Assembly (NCBI RefSeq): GCF_000429785.1
Contig: NZ_AUCN01000003.1
Coordinates: 1-36,779, forward strand
DNA length: 36,779 nt
Direction: 5' to 3'
Source: Chitinibacter tainanensis DSM 15459
GTDB taxonomy: Bacteria; Pseudomonadota; Gammaproteobacteria; Burkholderiales; Chitinibacteraceae
In this document: positions 25,743 to 35,070 of the stretch, one piece after another
How positions within the stretch are numbered: position 1 is the first letter of the stretch
Layout of the letters: each line of letters starts with the position of its first letter
The notes under the pieces: model-generated
What the model saw: the letters and a program-made list of their open reading frames with translations, nothing else
Databases searched by the model: none
Told to the model about the DNA's origin: nothing
Translations under genes and position numbers: made by a program

Positions 25743-26543
25743 ATGCAATTTGACGTGGTGACGCTGTTTCCAGAGATGTTTGTGGCGATCACGGCGCACG
25801 GAGTTACCCGGCGCGCGGTTGAGCAAAATGCCATTGCGCTGCATACGTGCAATCCGCGTGATTTCACCACCGACAACTATCACCGGGTTGATGATCGCCC
25901 ATTTGGTGGCGGCCCCGGGATGGTGATGCAGCCGGCGCCGCTGGATAAGGCCCTGGGGTATTGCAAGCAGCGACAGGTTCAGAGCGGCTTGCAGCCCTAT
26001 ACCGTCTATATGTCGCCGCAGGGCGCGCCGCTCACGCATGCAAAAGTGGCGCAGCTGGCCGAGAAATCGGCGCTGGTGCTGCTGTGTGGTCGGTATGAGG
26101 GTGTTGATGAGCGTGTTTTGCAGGCGCACGTCGACGAAGAAATTTCCGTTGGCGATTATGTGTTGTCGGGGGGGGAATTGCCCGCGATGATTCTGATCGA
26201 TGCGGTGGCGCGCTTGCTGCCTGGGGTGTTAAACACCGCGGCCAGTGCGGTCGAGGATTCGTTTGTGGATGGGTTGCTGGATTGTCCGCATTACACCCGT
26301 CCTGAAGTTTATCGCGATATGGTGGTTCCGGAGGTTTTGCTTTCGGGGAATCATGCCGCAATAAGGCGCTGGCGTTTGAAGCAGTCGCTGGGGCGTACTT
26401 GGTTGCGTCGCCCGGATTTGCTGCAAGAGCGTCGGTTATCTAAAGAAGAGGCACGGCTTCTGGCTGAGTTCCAGCGTGAACAATCGGCTGTAGCGCCCGG
26501 CGCGGCGTCAGAAGGTACGGTCTCACTAGGAGAAGTAAAATGA
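25743..26543 (+). CDS. trmD: tRNA (guanine-37-N1)-methyltransferase TrmD
   Basis: TrmD makes m1G37 next to the anticodon, using S-adenosylmethionine, and prevents +1 frameshifting. The 266-residue protein starts [13 protein letters not shown]. It has the SPOUT trefoil-knot motifs [13 protein letters not shown] and [17 protein letters not shown], and the [11 protein letters not shown] segment in the C-terminal region. Its last bases overlap the rplS start as ATGA, and an AGGAGA site for rplS lies inside its 3' end, so the two are translationally linked. Confidence 0.97.
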   Translation: MQFDVVTLFPEMFVAITAHGVTRRAVEQNAIALHTCNPRDFTTDNYHRVDDRPFGGGPGMVMQPAPLDKALGYCKQRQVQSGLQPYTVYMSPQGAPLTHAKVAQLAEKSALVLLCGRYEGVDERVLQAHVDEEISVGDYVLSGGELPAMILIDAVARLLPGVLNTAASAVEDSFVDGLLDCPHYTRPEVYRDMVVPEVLLSGNHAAIRRWRLKQSLGRTWLRRPDLLQERRLSKEEARLLAEFQREQSAVAPGAASEGTVSLGEVK

Positions 26544-26920
26544 ACTTGATTCAACAACTCGAGCAAGAAGAAATCGCCCGTCTGGGTAAATCTATCCCTG
26601 AATTCGCCCCAGGTGACACCGTTGTGGTCTCTGTGAAAGTGAAAGAGGGTTCACGTGAACGTCTGCAGGCTTATGAAGGCGTGGTGATTGCTAAGCGCAA
26701 TCGCGGCCTGAACAGCAACTTCATCGTGCGCAAGATTTCTTCTGGCACTGGCGTTGAGCGTACTTTCCAAACTTACTCACCACTGGTGGCTTCGATCGAA
26801 GTGAAACGCCGCGGTGACGTTCGTCGCGCCAAACTGTACTACCTCCGTGATCGTTCAGGTAAATCTGCACGTATCAAGGAAAAATTGCCTGCGCGTAAAG
26901 TGGCTGCTCCAGCTGCATAA
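26540..26920 (+). CDS. rplS: 50S ribosomal protein L19
   Basis: L19 (126 residues) lies at the subunit interface and forms bridges with 16S r[29 protein letters not shown], cited in part, together with [11 protein letters not shown] and [10 protein letters not shown], is typical. The C-terminal tail after [15 protein letters not shown] ends in a short alanine-rich stretch. It closes the rpsP operon, and a strong bidirectional terminator follows. Confidence 0.96.
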   Translation: MNLIQQLEQEEIARLGKSIPEFAPGDTVVVSVKVKEGSRERLQAYEGVVIAKRNRGLNSNFIVRKISSGTGVERTFQTYSPLVASIEVKRRGDVRRAKLYYLRDRSGKSARIKEKLPARKVAAPAA

Positions 26921-26941
26921 TGCCTTGGTAATTTGGCCAAT

Positions 26942-26968
26942 AAAAAACCCCGCGCTGCGGGGTTTTTT
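26942..26968. terminator. Bidirectional terminator between rplS and ispB
   Basis: A run of six A residues and CCCCGC (26942-26953) pairs with GCGGGG and six T residues (26957-26968) around a 3-base loop. The A-tract and T-tract make it work in either direction, serving both rplS (+) and the convergent ispB (-). Confidence 0.92.
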
Positions 26969-26999
26969 ATTGTGAGCTTTCTTGTCGTCTTGGTCTGGC

Positions 27000-27962
27000 T
27001 TAACTATTGCGCGCAATTGCTAGGTCGGCCAGTGCCAGCAGGGCTTCGGTGTGTGGGTTGGTGGGGAGTCGGCTCAGGCAGGCTTTTGCGCGGGCGGCTT
27101 CTTCGCTGGCGATTTGCCGGGCGTAATCCAGTGCACCTGATTGCTGTACGGCAGCTAGAATGGCGGGGAAGTGTTCACGCTTGGCGTTTTCCAGGGCGTC
27201 TTTCACTAGCGCAGCGGCGCTGCTATCGCCCTGTTGCATGATGAAAATGAGTGGCAAGGTCGGTTTGCCTTCGGCGAGATCGTCGCCCAAGGACTTGCCA
27301 ATTTCTTCCTGTTTGCCGGAGTAATCGAGCACATCGTCGATAATTTGAAAGGCGGTGCCCAAGTGCATGCCGTAGCGAGCGAGTGCGTCTTCGGTGTCTG
27401 CGTCGCTGTGATTCAAGATGGCGCCCAGGCGTGCGGCTGCTTCAAAAAGCTTGGCAGTTTTGTAGCGGATGACTTTCAGGTAGTCGGCTTCATCGATGTC
27501 GATATTGCCGATATTCATGAGTTGCAGCACTTCCCCTTCGGCGATCACATTGGTCGCGTCGGCCAGTACTTCCATAATCCGCATTGAGCCGCAATTCACC
27601 ATCATCTGAAAGGCGCGGCTGTACAGAAAATCGCCCACCAGCACGCTGGCGGCATTGCCAAACAGGGCATTAGCGGTGTCGCGGCCGCGGCGCAGACTGG
27701 ACTCGTCCACCACGTCGTCGTGCAGCAGGGTGGCGGTGTGGATAAACTCGATCACGGCCGCCAGTTCGTGGTGGTGCCGACCTTGGTAGCCCAGAGCTTG
27801 CGCCGAAAGCAGGGTGATCATGGGGCGCAGACGTTTGCCGCCGGATGAAACAATATACTCGGCCACTTGTCGTACCAGCACGACATCGGAATAAAGACGC
27901 TCGCGGATCACCTGATCCATTTGCGCCATGTCGGCATCTACGACCGATTTGACAAACTGCAT
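27000..27962 (-). CDS. ispB: Octaprenyl diphosphate synthase IspB
   Basis: IspB extends farnesyl diphosphate with isopentenyl diphosphate to the C40 chain used as the ubiquinone side chain. The first aspartate-rich motif DDVVD is at residues 82-86 and the second is in FQIIDDVLDY. GGKRLRPM and GDFLYSRAFQMM are also typical of long-chain trans-prenyl synthases. I use ATG 27962 (MQFVKSVVDADMAQ), giving 320 residues, close to E. coli IspB. The frame is open to 28055 and an ATG at 28013 exists, but the extra residues do not match the family and the likely promoter start is only about 5 bases before 28013. None of these starts has a strong ribosome binding site. Confidence 0.9.
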   Translation of the reverse strand: MQFVKSVVDADMAQMDQVIRERLYSDVVLVRQVAEYIVSSGGKRLRPMITLLSAQALGYQGRHHHELAAVIEFIHTATLLHDDVVDESSLRRGRDTANALFGNAASVLVGDFLYSRAFQMMVNCGSMRIMEVLADATNVIAEGEVLQLMNIGNIDIDEADYLKVIRYKTAKLFEAAARLGAILNHSDADTEDALARYGMHLGTAFQIIDDVLDYSGKQEEIGKSLGDDLAEGKPTLPLIFIMQQGDSSAAALVKDALENAKREHFPAILAAVQQSGALDYARQIASEEAARAKACLSRLPTNPHTEALLALADLAIARNS

Positions 27963-28024
27963 CGACACGCTGTGCTTACCCTTGGGGCTGTTGGCCTCGT
28001 GGCCGTTAATCATTGAGTCGCGTG

Positions 28025-28033
28025 ATTTTAGCA
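28025..28033 (-). promoter_or_regulatory. Candidate extended -10 promoter of ispB
   Basis: On the minus strand TGCTAAAAT (28033-28025) is a good extended -10 element, without a clear -35 box. Its predicted start near 28018 would give a leader of about 56 bases to ATG 27962. Confidence 0.4.
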
Positions 28034-28094
28034 GAGATGGGCTTCTTGCGCCCATTCTTGCCGTGGCTACGCAGGAAAAGTGTTGGGTAAGTCC

Positions 28095-28123
28095 TTGACT
28101 TTACATGAACATGCGCTTAGTAT
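28095..28123 (+). promoter_or_regulatory. Sigma70 promoter of rplU-rpmA
   Basis: TTGACT (28095-28100), a 17-base spacer and TAGTAT (28118-28123) make one of the best promoter matches in the window. The start is predicted near 28130. The leader of about 72 bases can fold a small CTCAA/TTGAG hairpin and a GC-rich hairpin before the TAGGAG ribosome binding site. Confidence 0.75.
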
Positions 28124-28201
28124 GCTCGATTCTCAATTTTGAGATGCCGCGCTGCGCCGATTGTGCGCTGGCGCGTTGGGTCAAACTCTTAGGAGCTTGT
28201 T

Positions 28202-28513
28202 ATGTATGCAGTCGTAAAAACTGGTGGCAAACAATATAAAGTTGCTATCGGCGAAAAACTTAAAGTAGAACAGATTGCTGCAGACATCGACAGCCAAATC
28301 GTACTGAATGAAGTATTGATGGTGGCAGACGGTGATGCGGTTGTAATTGGCGCCCCAGTGGTTGCCGGTGCTGCCATCAAAGCAACTGTAATTTCTCAAG
28401 GTCGTGGTGAGAAGGTTCGCATTTTCAAAATGCGCCGTCGTAAACACTACATGCGTCGTGCTGGCCATCGCCAGAACTACACTGAAATTCGCATTGACGA
28501 AATCGTTAAGTAA
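28202..28513 (+). CDS. rplU: 50S ribosomal protein L21
   Basis: L21 (103 residues) binds 23S rRNA domain I and depends on L20 for assembly. [20 protein letters not shown] and the C-terminal [20 protein letters not shown] are diagnostic. An AGGAG site precedes ATG 28202, and it is the first gene of the conserved rplU-rpmA-obgE cluster. Confidence 0.97.
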   Translation: MYAVVKTGGKQYKVAIGEKLKVEQIAADIDSQIVLNEVLMVADGDAVVIGAPVVAGAAIKATVISQGRGEKVRIFKMRRRKHYMRRAGHRQNYTEIRIDEIVK

Positions 28514-28528
28514 TTAAGGAGCTGAACC

Positions 28529-28801
28529 ATGGCACATAAGAAAGCTGGTGGTAGTTCGCGTAACGGTCGCGATTCAGAAGCCAAACGCTTGGGTATCAAA
28601 GTTTACGGTGGTGAGCTGATCCCTGCGGGTTCTATCATTGTTCGTCAACGTGGTACTGAATTCCACGCGGGTGACAACGTAGGCATGGGCAAAGACCACA
28701 CCCTGTTTGCAAAAGTTGACGGCTATGTACAATTTGCAGTGAAAGGCGCGCTGAAGCGTCGCACTGTAACTGTACTGCCATACACCGGCGAAGAAGCATA
28801 A
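28529..28801 (+). CDS. rpmA: 50S ribosomal protein L27
   Basis: L27 (90 residues) reaches the peptidyl transferase centre with its flexible N terminus, here [20 protein letters not shown]. This is the non-cleaved form: there is no N-terminal extension like the one removed in Firmicutes. [19 protein letters not shown] is the conserved core. It is followed by a strong terminator, so obgE probably has read-through or its own promoter. Confidence 0.97.
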   Translation: MAHKKAGGSSRNGRDSEAKRLGIKVYGGELIPAGSIIVRQRGTEFHAGDNVGMGKDHTLFAKVDGYVQFAVKGALKRRTVTVLPYTGEEA

Positions 28802-28822
28802 GCTTTTTCCTGGTTCGCTTGG

Positions 28823-28857
28823 AAAGCCCTATCCTGGTGATGGGGCTTTTTTTCTTT
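28823..28857 (+). terminator. Rho-independent terminator after rpmA
   Basis: AAAGCCCTATC (28823-28833) pairs with GATGGGGCTTT (28839-28849), 11 pairs with one G-U and a 5-base loop, followed by a long T-tract. I see no strong promoter in the 110 bases between this point and obgE. Confidence 0.85.
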
Positions 28858-28917
28858 TAGTGGGCTAGCAAGGTGATTTAACAGGTACATGCAGGGGTAT
28901 GTGCTGGTGCGCGTTAA

Positions 28918-30132
<1,215 letters not shown>

Positions 30133-30140
30133 GCCTTATC

Positions 30141-30184
30141 CCGCCTCGGGCCACCGGTTGCAATGACCGGCGGGCGCGAGGCGG
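30141..30184 (+). terminator. GC-rich hairpin after obgE, possible terminator
   Basis: CCGCCTCG (30141-30148) pairs perfectly with CGAGGCGG (30177-30184), enclosing a second stem of CCGGT (30154-30158) with ACCGG (30166-30170). It is followed by TTCTCTCT rather than a pure T-run. It probably ends or attenuates the obgE transcript. Confidence 0.5.
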
Positions 30185-30216
30185 TTCTCTCTGGCTGCAG
30201 CCTAGCCAGCCTCCCG

Positions 30217-30254
30217 CTAAAGGCATTGTTTTTCACTTCGTTTGCCTTTAGTCT
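30217..30254 (+). promoter_or_regulatory. Inverted repeat and weak promoter before the mks-like operon
   Basis: CTAAAGGCA (30217-30225) and TGCCTTTAG (30243-30251) form a perfect 9-bp inverted repeat with a 17-base spacer. A weak promoter, TTGTTT (30226-30231) and TAGTCT (30249-30254) with a 17-base spacer, overlaps it. The repeat could be an operator for the condensin-like genes or an RNA hairpin. The repeat is clear; the promoter is poor. Confidence 0.3.
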
Positions 30255-30281
30255 TGCTGATCCCTGTTTTTTGTCATCTCC

Positions 30282-31544
30282 ATGCAAGACGAAAATCTGT
30301 TTTCCGATTTTTTCCAGCCCGGATTTGTGCCGCATGAATTGCCGCAAGTGGCCGAGCTGTTGCGCGCGCGCACCTATATTGATGCGCTAATCGCCCTGTT
30401 TCGCGGCGGGGAAGATGAAGTTTTTGTCCGCCTGATTGTCTTGCGCGAAATCGGTGCGCGAGCCGATGCGCCGCGCTGGTCGCCGCAAGATTTGCAGGCC
30501 CACTTTGCCTATATCAATCAGGTGAAGCTCGATACCGTCCTCAAACGTTTGCGCGATTACGGCCTCTTGGTTTGGGATAGCGACGAGCAAATGTACGGCA
30601 TGGCTGAGGCCGGCCGGGTGGCGCTGTCTTCGCTGGGCACCATGCTGCAATTTGCCGAGGGAGACGCCGAGCTCGGTTATCTCACCTCACAGGTGGCCGC
30701 TGGGCAATCGCTGGGGCAGGTCTCCAACGAGGTACTGCTCAATCTCTTGGCGCGCTTGAACGAGCTCTATGCGGATTTCGAGGCGGCGCTTGAGTCGCAA
30801 TCCGAATTCCAAATTCGCGCTGCGCGCGAAAAGCTGGAAAAAGTGTGGCAATGGGTCGAGAAAGGCACCGATGTCATTCGCGCCGTGCTCACTGACGAAA
30901 CCACGGATCAGCGGGTGTATCAGGTGGCGCAATCCATCGCGCTGGCGCAAGCGCGGATGCTGCGGCTGACGTCGGTCTTCCATCGCCGTCTTTCCGAGCT
31001 AGCCTCGCAACGCGTGCATTTGGGGCAATCGGGCCTCTCTACCACCAATGTGGCCGACTGGCTGCGCCGGCAAACGCAGGCCTCGCTGGCCGAATTGGGG
31101 CGAGATCTGATTTTGTATCATCCCGAGCCGCATTTTGTGGTGTCGGACATTCTGCTCGATATTGCCGAATTTGAAATCTGCGAGCGCGAGCGGCCCGATA
31201 ATAGCGTCAGCGATATGCCGCAAAGTGCCGCCGCGCAGGAAGTGGGCGCGGTGGAAGCAGAGCGCCTGCTGGCGGCTGAGGCCTTGTACGACGAGTTGAA
31301 CCAGCTGGCCCAGCTTGGCGCCGGCAGCGATCTGCCCGCCGCCGTGTTGGCGCCCACGTACAACGAAACCGCTTACCGTCTCTCGCTGCTCTCGCTGCTG
31401 GGCGATGCCGAGGCGGCGCTAGAGAAGAGCGTGGTGGCCGACATTGTGAAACTGCCGCTGCGGCTAGAAGCTCACACCGAGTTGTACGAACCCGATCACC
31501 CTGAGGTGGCCAGCATCAGTGCCGGCCGCCTGCATCCACTTTGA
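30282..31544 (+). CDS. mksF: MksF/JetA-like kleisin subunit of an SMC condensin
   Basis: A 420-residue, mostly helical protein that I assign to the kleisin role from its place ahead of an MksE-like gene and an SMC ATPase gene, the order of mukF-mukE-mukB and jetA-jetB-jetC. Residues about 15-115 look like a winged-helix pair (for example LIVLREIGARADAPRWSPQD and LDTVLKRLRDYGLLVWD). The middle is a long helical section, with AAREKLEKVWQWVEKG and a repeated heptad-like pattern. The C-terminal part (LSLLGDAEAALEKSVV, then RLEAHTELYEP) would be the domain that caps the ATPase head. I do not recognise direct sequence motifs, so the identity rests on context. It is the first gene of the operon, 149 bases after obgE. 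Confidence 0.62.
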   Translation: MQDENLFSDFFQPGFVPHELPQVAELLRARTYIDALIALFRGGEDEVFVRLIVLREIGARADAPRWSPQDLQAHFAYINQVKLDTVLKRLRDYGLLVWDSDEQMYGMAEAGRVALSSLGTMLQFAEGDAELGYLTSQVAAGQSLGQVSNEVLLNLLARLNELYADFEAALESQSEFQIRAAREKLEKVWQWVEKGTDVIRAVLTDETTDQRVYQVAQSIALAQARMLRLTSVFHRRLSELASQRVHLGQSGLSTTNVADWLRRQTQASLAELGRDLILYHPEPHFVVSDILLDIAEFEICERERPDNSVSDMPQSAAAQEVGAVEAERLLAAEALYDELNQLAQLGAGSDLPAAVLAPTYNETAYRLSLLSLLGDAEAALEKSVVADIVKLPLRLEAHTELYEPDHPEVASISAGRLHPL

Positions 31545-31561
31545 AATAGGCTGCAAACAAG

Positions 31562-32221
31562 ATGGATCAAGCCCTGAATATTCTGGTCGCGCGCCTATTG
31601 GCGCAGCGCTTTGTTCCCCGTAAAGACCCGCTCGCGCGGCGCGCGCTGATTGATGAAGCATTTCGTGAATCACTTGAGCATCGTCTGGCCGATTGCGGCT
31701 TGCAGCTCCTCGAAAACCCCTATGCCGAGCACATCGCCGTGGCGCTGCAGCCGCAGATGGAAGACTGGGTGTTTGGCGAAGGCGAAAATTGGCTCTCCAA
31801 CAATATGGGCCTGCCGCGTGATGGCATTGCCCTGCTGGTGGTGATCTGGGCGCTGATTATTCTGCCCAAACGCGAACGCCAAATTGCCCGCGTAGAAGCC
31901 GGCAATGAAGAGCAGGGCGATCTCTTTGGCGCAGAAAAACCGATCGAGCACGGCGAGCAAGTCGCACAGGGTGTATCGGAAGACGCGCTGTACGCCGATT
32001 TTGGCAAAGTGCTGGGCGGTAAAATGCGCTTCACCACCAATCTGGGGCAGCTCTCTAAGCTGGGCTTTGTGGTGCGCCGCAACCGGATGATTTTTGAAGG
32101 CCCGCTGCTGGATTTGATGATCGACTACGCCAAACTGGCCCCGCGCATTATCAATGGGGCGCTGGCGGATATCTTGCAATTGCCCGCCGCCAAGCTGGCG
32201 GGTGAGGCGGAGGAAAACTAA
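31562..32221 (+). CDS. mksE: MksE/JetB-like subunit of an SMC condensin
   Basis: A 219-residue protein taken as the MksE (KITE-type) accessory subunit because it sits between the kleisin-like and SMC genes and has the expected size. It looks like two winged-helix units: an N-terminal helical half containing HRLADCGLQLLENPYAEH and a C-terminal half with GQLSKLGFVVRRNRMIFEGP, a winged-helix-like helix and hairpin. A hydrophobic helix, GIALLVVIWALIILPK, at about residues 87-102 is more likely a buried helix than a membrane span. A charged linker with EAGNEEQGDLFG follows. Its stop overlaps the SMC start as TAATG, with GGAGG upstream, so stoichiometry is probably set by coupling. Confidence 0.62.
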   Translation: MDQALNILVARLLAQRFVPRKDPLARRALIDEAFRESLEHRLADCGLQLLENPYAEHIAVALQPQMEDWVFGEGENWLSNNMGLPRDGIALLVVIWALIILPKRERQIARVEAGNEEQGDLFGAEKPIEHGEQVAQGVSEDALYADFGKVLGGKMRFTTNLGQLSKLGFVVRRNRMIFEGPLLDLMIDYAKLAPRIINGALADILQLPAAKLAGEAEEN

Positions 32222-35061
32222 TGTTCCAGATCAAAACCCTGGAAATGGTGCACTGGGATTTCTGGCAGCGCATCACTGTGCCGCTGGATGCCCAGATTGT
32301 GACCATTGTTGGCCCGAATGGCTCGGGCAAAACCACGCTTTTGGACGCTTTGCGTACCATGCTGGCGCTGAAATGCTCGGGCCGGCGTGATTACAAGCGC
32401 TATGTGCGTAACAACAAGGAAAACATCGCTTGGCTGCGCGCGGTGGTGAATAACCCGAAACGCACCGGCGGTGGTTTTTTTCCGTATCTGTTTTTCCCCT
32501 TAACCAGTGAAACCGTCACGCTGTTCTGCCGGATTAAAAAGCAGGGCGGGGATTGGGTGCGCCAGTATGCAATCGCCGAGGGCGATGCGGCGCTGGATGG
32601 GCAAACCGAGCAAAATCTGCAATGGCTGGGCGTGGGTGATTATCGTCGCCGGTTGGAGCAAGCCGGCTTAACGCCAGCAATTGCCGAGGTATTGGCTCTG
32701 GAGCAAGGCGATACGGACAAGCTGTGCGAATACTCCCCCAAAGCATTGCTCGACTTGGTGTTTCAGGTTTTTGGTGACAAGGAAGTTCTTGATCATTACC
32801 AAGAAGCCAAATTGCGTTTGCGCGAAGCCGAGGGCGAGCTGGATAAAATGCAGCAGCAGCTCTCGCAGTTAGGGCTGGATGTCGAGCGTTTCCGCCTGCG
32901 TGCCAGCAGCTACCTCGAATGGTGCGCGCTGGGTACGGATACGGTACGGCTAGAGCGCGAGGTGATCCCGGCGCTGCAAGTGGCTGAAGCGCAAGATGGC
33001 CTGCGCCATGCCGTGCAGCAATATAAATTGCAGCGCCGCAATCTATGGCACAAGCGCGCGGATCTGGGGCAGCTGGATAAGCGTTTGGCCGTGGCACAAA
33101 CCGCCGCCAATCAAACCCTCAGCGGCGAGCAGCAAAGCAAAACCGATTACGAAGCGCTGTTTGTGCGCTTTCAGGCGGTGCGTGATGCCGCCCGCGATAC
33201 CGAGCGCATTATGCGCGAGGGCGAAAAGCTGCGCGAGTTGGCCGAGCGTGAGCATGGCGCTGACGCGATTGGGCTGAATGATCAGCTGGCTGAGCTGAAG
33301 GTTAAAGAAGCCGAGCTGAAGCTGGCGGTGAAGCAGGCGCGCGATGAGCGCCAGCAATTATCCGAAGCCCAGTTTGCCCTGCAGGCCGGTAAAGCGCCGT
33401 CGCCCGATTTTGTGCGGCAAATGCGCGCCGCGCTGGATGAGGCGGGTATTCCGCATCAGCTGCTGACCGAAATCACCGAAGTGACCGATCCGGCCTGGCA
33501 AGATGCCGTGGAGGCGCTGCTGGCGCCGTCGCGGCATTTGATTTTGCTGCAACGTGAAGCTGACAAACAGCGCGCCTGGGAAGTGGGCGAGCGGATGCGC
33601 TATCGCCACTTTATTGTGTCCGAGCGTGAACCGGCGCCACGTGCCAATTTGGGCTCGATTTTAGAAATCATCGATTTCAAAGCCAATGTGCCGCCATGGT
33701 TAAGCCGCCAGCTGAACGGCATTCAGCGCGTGAAATCGGTAGAAGCCGGTAGCCGCCTGAGCTCGGACTGGATTACCCGTGAGGGGTATTACCGTGAACG
33801 CCGTGGTGCGCGTTTCATTGGGATCGATACCCGTGAATATGCTTTTGGCGAAGCGGCACGTCATTCGCGCTTGAATGATATTGCGCTGCGCCTAAAAGCC
33901 CTGAACGATCAGGTGCTGGATCTGGAAACCGAGCTCGCCAGTGTGCAGCGCGATATCCAGGGCATCACCGTGCAGCTTATGGGCATGCAGGCGGTCTTGC
34001 AGTTGGCCAATCGGCAGGCGGAATTCGCCGCTGCTGCCGAACGCTATCCGGCCGAGCAGGCTGAAGTGCAGCGCATGGGGGCGGAGCTAGCCGCCGCGCA
34101 AGCCGCACTGGAAACATCACGCGAAAGCCGTGCCGATTTACGCTTGGCCGCGCAAAAAATCGAAATCGAGCGCGATCAATTCCGCCGCGCGGTGGATGAG
34201 CTGCAAGCGCAGCTCACGCGCCAGCGCAACGAGATCAGCCGCCAGCTTGGCGCGATTCGCGTACTAAAAGAAAAGGCCCTGCCGGCCTGGCTATTGCCGC
34301 ATGTGCTCACGCAGCTGAAAGAAGAATATCGCAGCGTCACCGAGGTGAAACACATTATCGAGCGGCAGCAAGAGCAGCTCACGCAAGCGCATTGGGAGCG
34401 GGATGAAACCATCATCCAGCGCCGCGATAAGCTGGTGGCCGACTATGGTGCGCTGGAAGATGAAGCGCAGGGACATCGCCAAGAGGTGGAGCGCACGGCT
34501 GAGCTGACCGATGAAGCGCGAGCGGCCTATATCAATAAGCTACGCGCGACGATTCGCGCCTACGGCCGCAATATCAAAGGGCTGGGTGATCTGGCTGGGA
34601 TTGATGTTGAGCTGGATATGCCGCATCTGGAAAACGATGACGTGGTCCTTGCGCAAGCCGGCCTCACGGCGCGGTTTAACTTTGACCAGAAAGGCATGAT
34701 GGGCCTGAACGATGGTGAAGCCTCGGGTGGTCAGCAGGTGATGAAATCGCTGATTCTGCTGATTGGCCTGATGATGGATGACAATAATCCATCCGGCTTT
34801 GTCTTTATTGATGAGCCGTTTGCTCACTTGGATATTTTCAATATTGACCGGGTCGGTGGTTTCCTGAAAGCCACCCAAGCGCAATATCTGATCACCACGC
34901 CGCTGACGCACAACACCAATGTTTATGGCCCATCGGAGCTGACGCTCACCACCCGGAAAAAACGGCCCGGCGAAACTTGGGCGCCATTGATCATGCAAAC
35001 CCGCCGCCGCACCGAGCAAAGCGGCGCGAATGCAGATACAGTGGTCAGCAGTCACTCTTAG
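32221..35061 (+). CDS. mksB: MksB/JetC-like SMC-family ATPase
   Basis: A 946-residue SMC-type ATPase. Walker A GPNGSGKTT is at residues 31-39; the signature motif EASGGQQ is at 833-839; Walker B GFVFIDEP is at 859-866, followed by the D-loop AHLD (868-871). Two long glutamate-, glutamine- and arginine-rich heptad regions (about 180-390 and 560-810) form the antiparallel coiled coil. They flank a globular hinge-like part at about 405-545, including TEVTDPAWQDAVEALLAPSR, which resembles SMC hinges. The protein is much shorter than MukB (near 1480 residues) and closer to MksB/JetC proteins. It would form a DNA loop-extruding complex with the two upstream products. RecN or SbcC are less likely because of the two partner genes. 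The methyltransferase gene begins 9 bases after the stop. Confidence 0.8.
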   Translation: MFQIKTLEMVHWDFWQRITVPLDAQIVTIVGPNGSGKTTLLDALRTMLALKCSGRRDYKRYVRNNKENIAWLRAVVNNPKRTGGGFFPYLFFPLTSETVTLFCRIKKQGGDWVRQYAIAEGDAALDGQTEQNLQWLGVGDYRRRLEQAGLTPAIAEVLALEQGDTDKLCEYSPKALLDLVFQVFGDKEVLDHYQEAKLRLREAEGELDKMQQQLSQLGLDVERFRLRASSYLEWCALGTDTVRLEREVIPALQVAEAQDGLRHAVQQYKLQRRNLWHKRADLGQLDKRLAVAQTAANQTLSGEQQSKTDYEALFVRFQAVRDAARDTERIMREGEKLRELAEREHGADAIGLNDQLAELKVKEAELKLAVKQARDERQQLSEAQFALQAGKAPSPDFVRQMRAALDEAGIPHQLLTEITEVTDPAWQDAVEALLAPSRHLILLQREADKQRAWEVGERMRYRHFIVSEREPAPRANLGSILEIIDFKANVPPWLSRQLNGIQRVKSVEAGSRLSSDWITREGYYRERRGARFIGIDTREYAFGEAARHSRLNDIALRLKALNDQVLDLETELASVQRDIQGITVQLMGMQAVLQLANRQAEFAAAAERYPAEQAEVQRMGAELAAAQAALETSRESRADLRLAAQKIEIERDQFRRAVDELQAQLTRQRNEISRQLGAIRVLKEKALPAWLLPHVLTQLKEEYRSVTEVKHIIERQQEQLTQAHWERDETIIQRRDKLVADYGALEDEAQGHRQEVERTAELTDEARAAYINKLRATIRAYGRNIKGLGDLAGIDVELDMPHLENDDVVLAQAGLTARFNFDQKGMMGLNDGEASGGQQVMKSLILLIGLMMDDNNPSGFVFIDEPFAHLDIFNIDRVGGFLKATQAQYLITTPLTHNTNVYGPSELTLTTRKKRPGETWAPLIMQTRRRTEQSGANADTVVSSHS

Positions 35062-35070
35062 GAAAACGCA

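Noticed and set aside
31670-32179. 169-residue minus-strand open frame within mksE
   Set aside because: I considered it as a possible hidden partner of the SMC locus. It is antisense, has no ribosome binding site and looks like a mirror of mksE codons.
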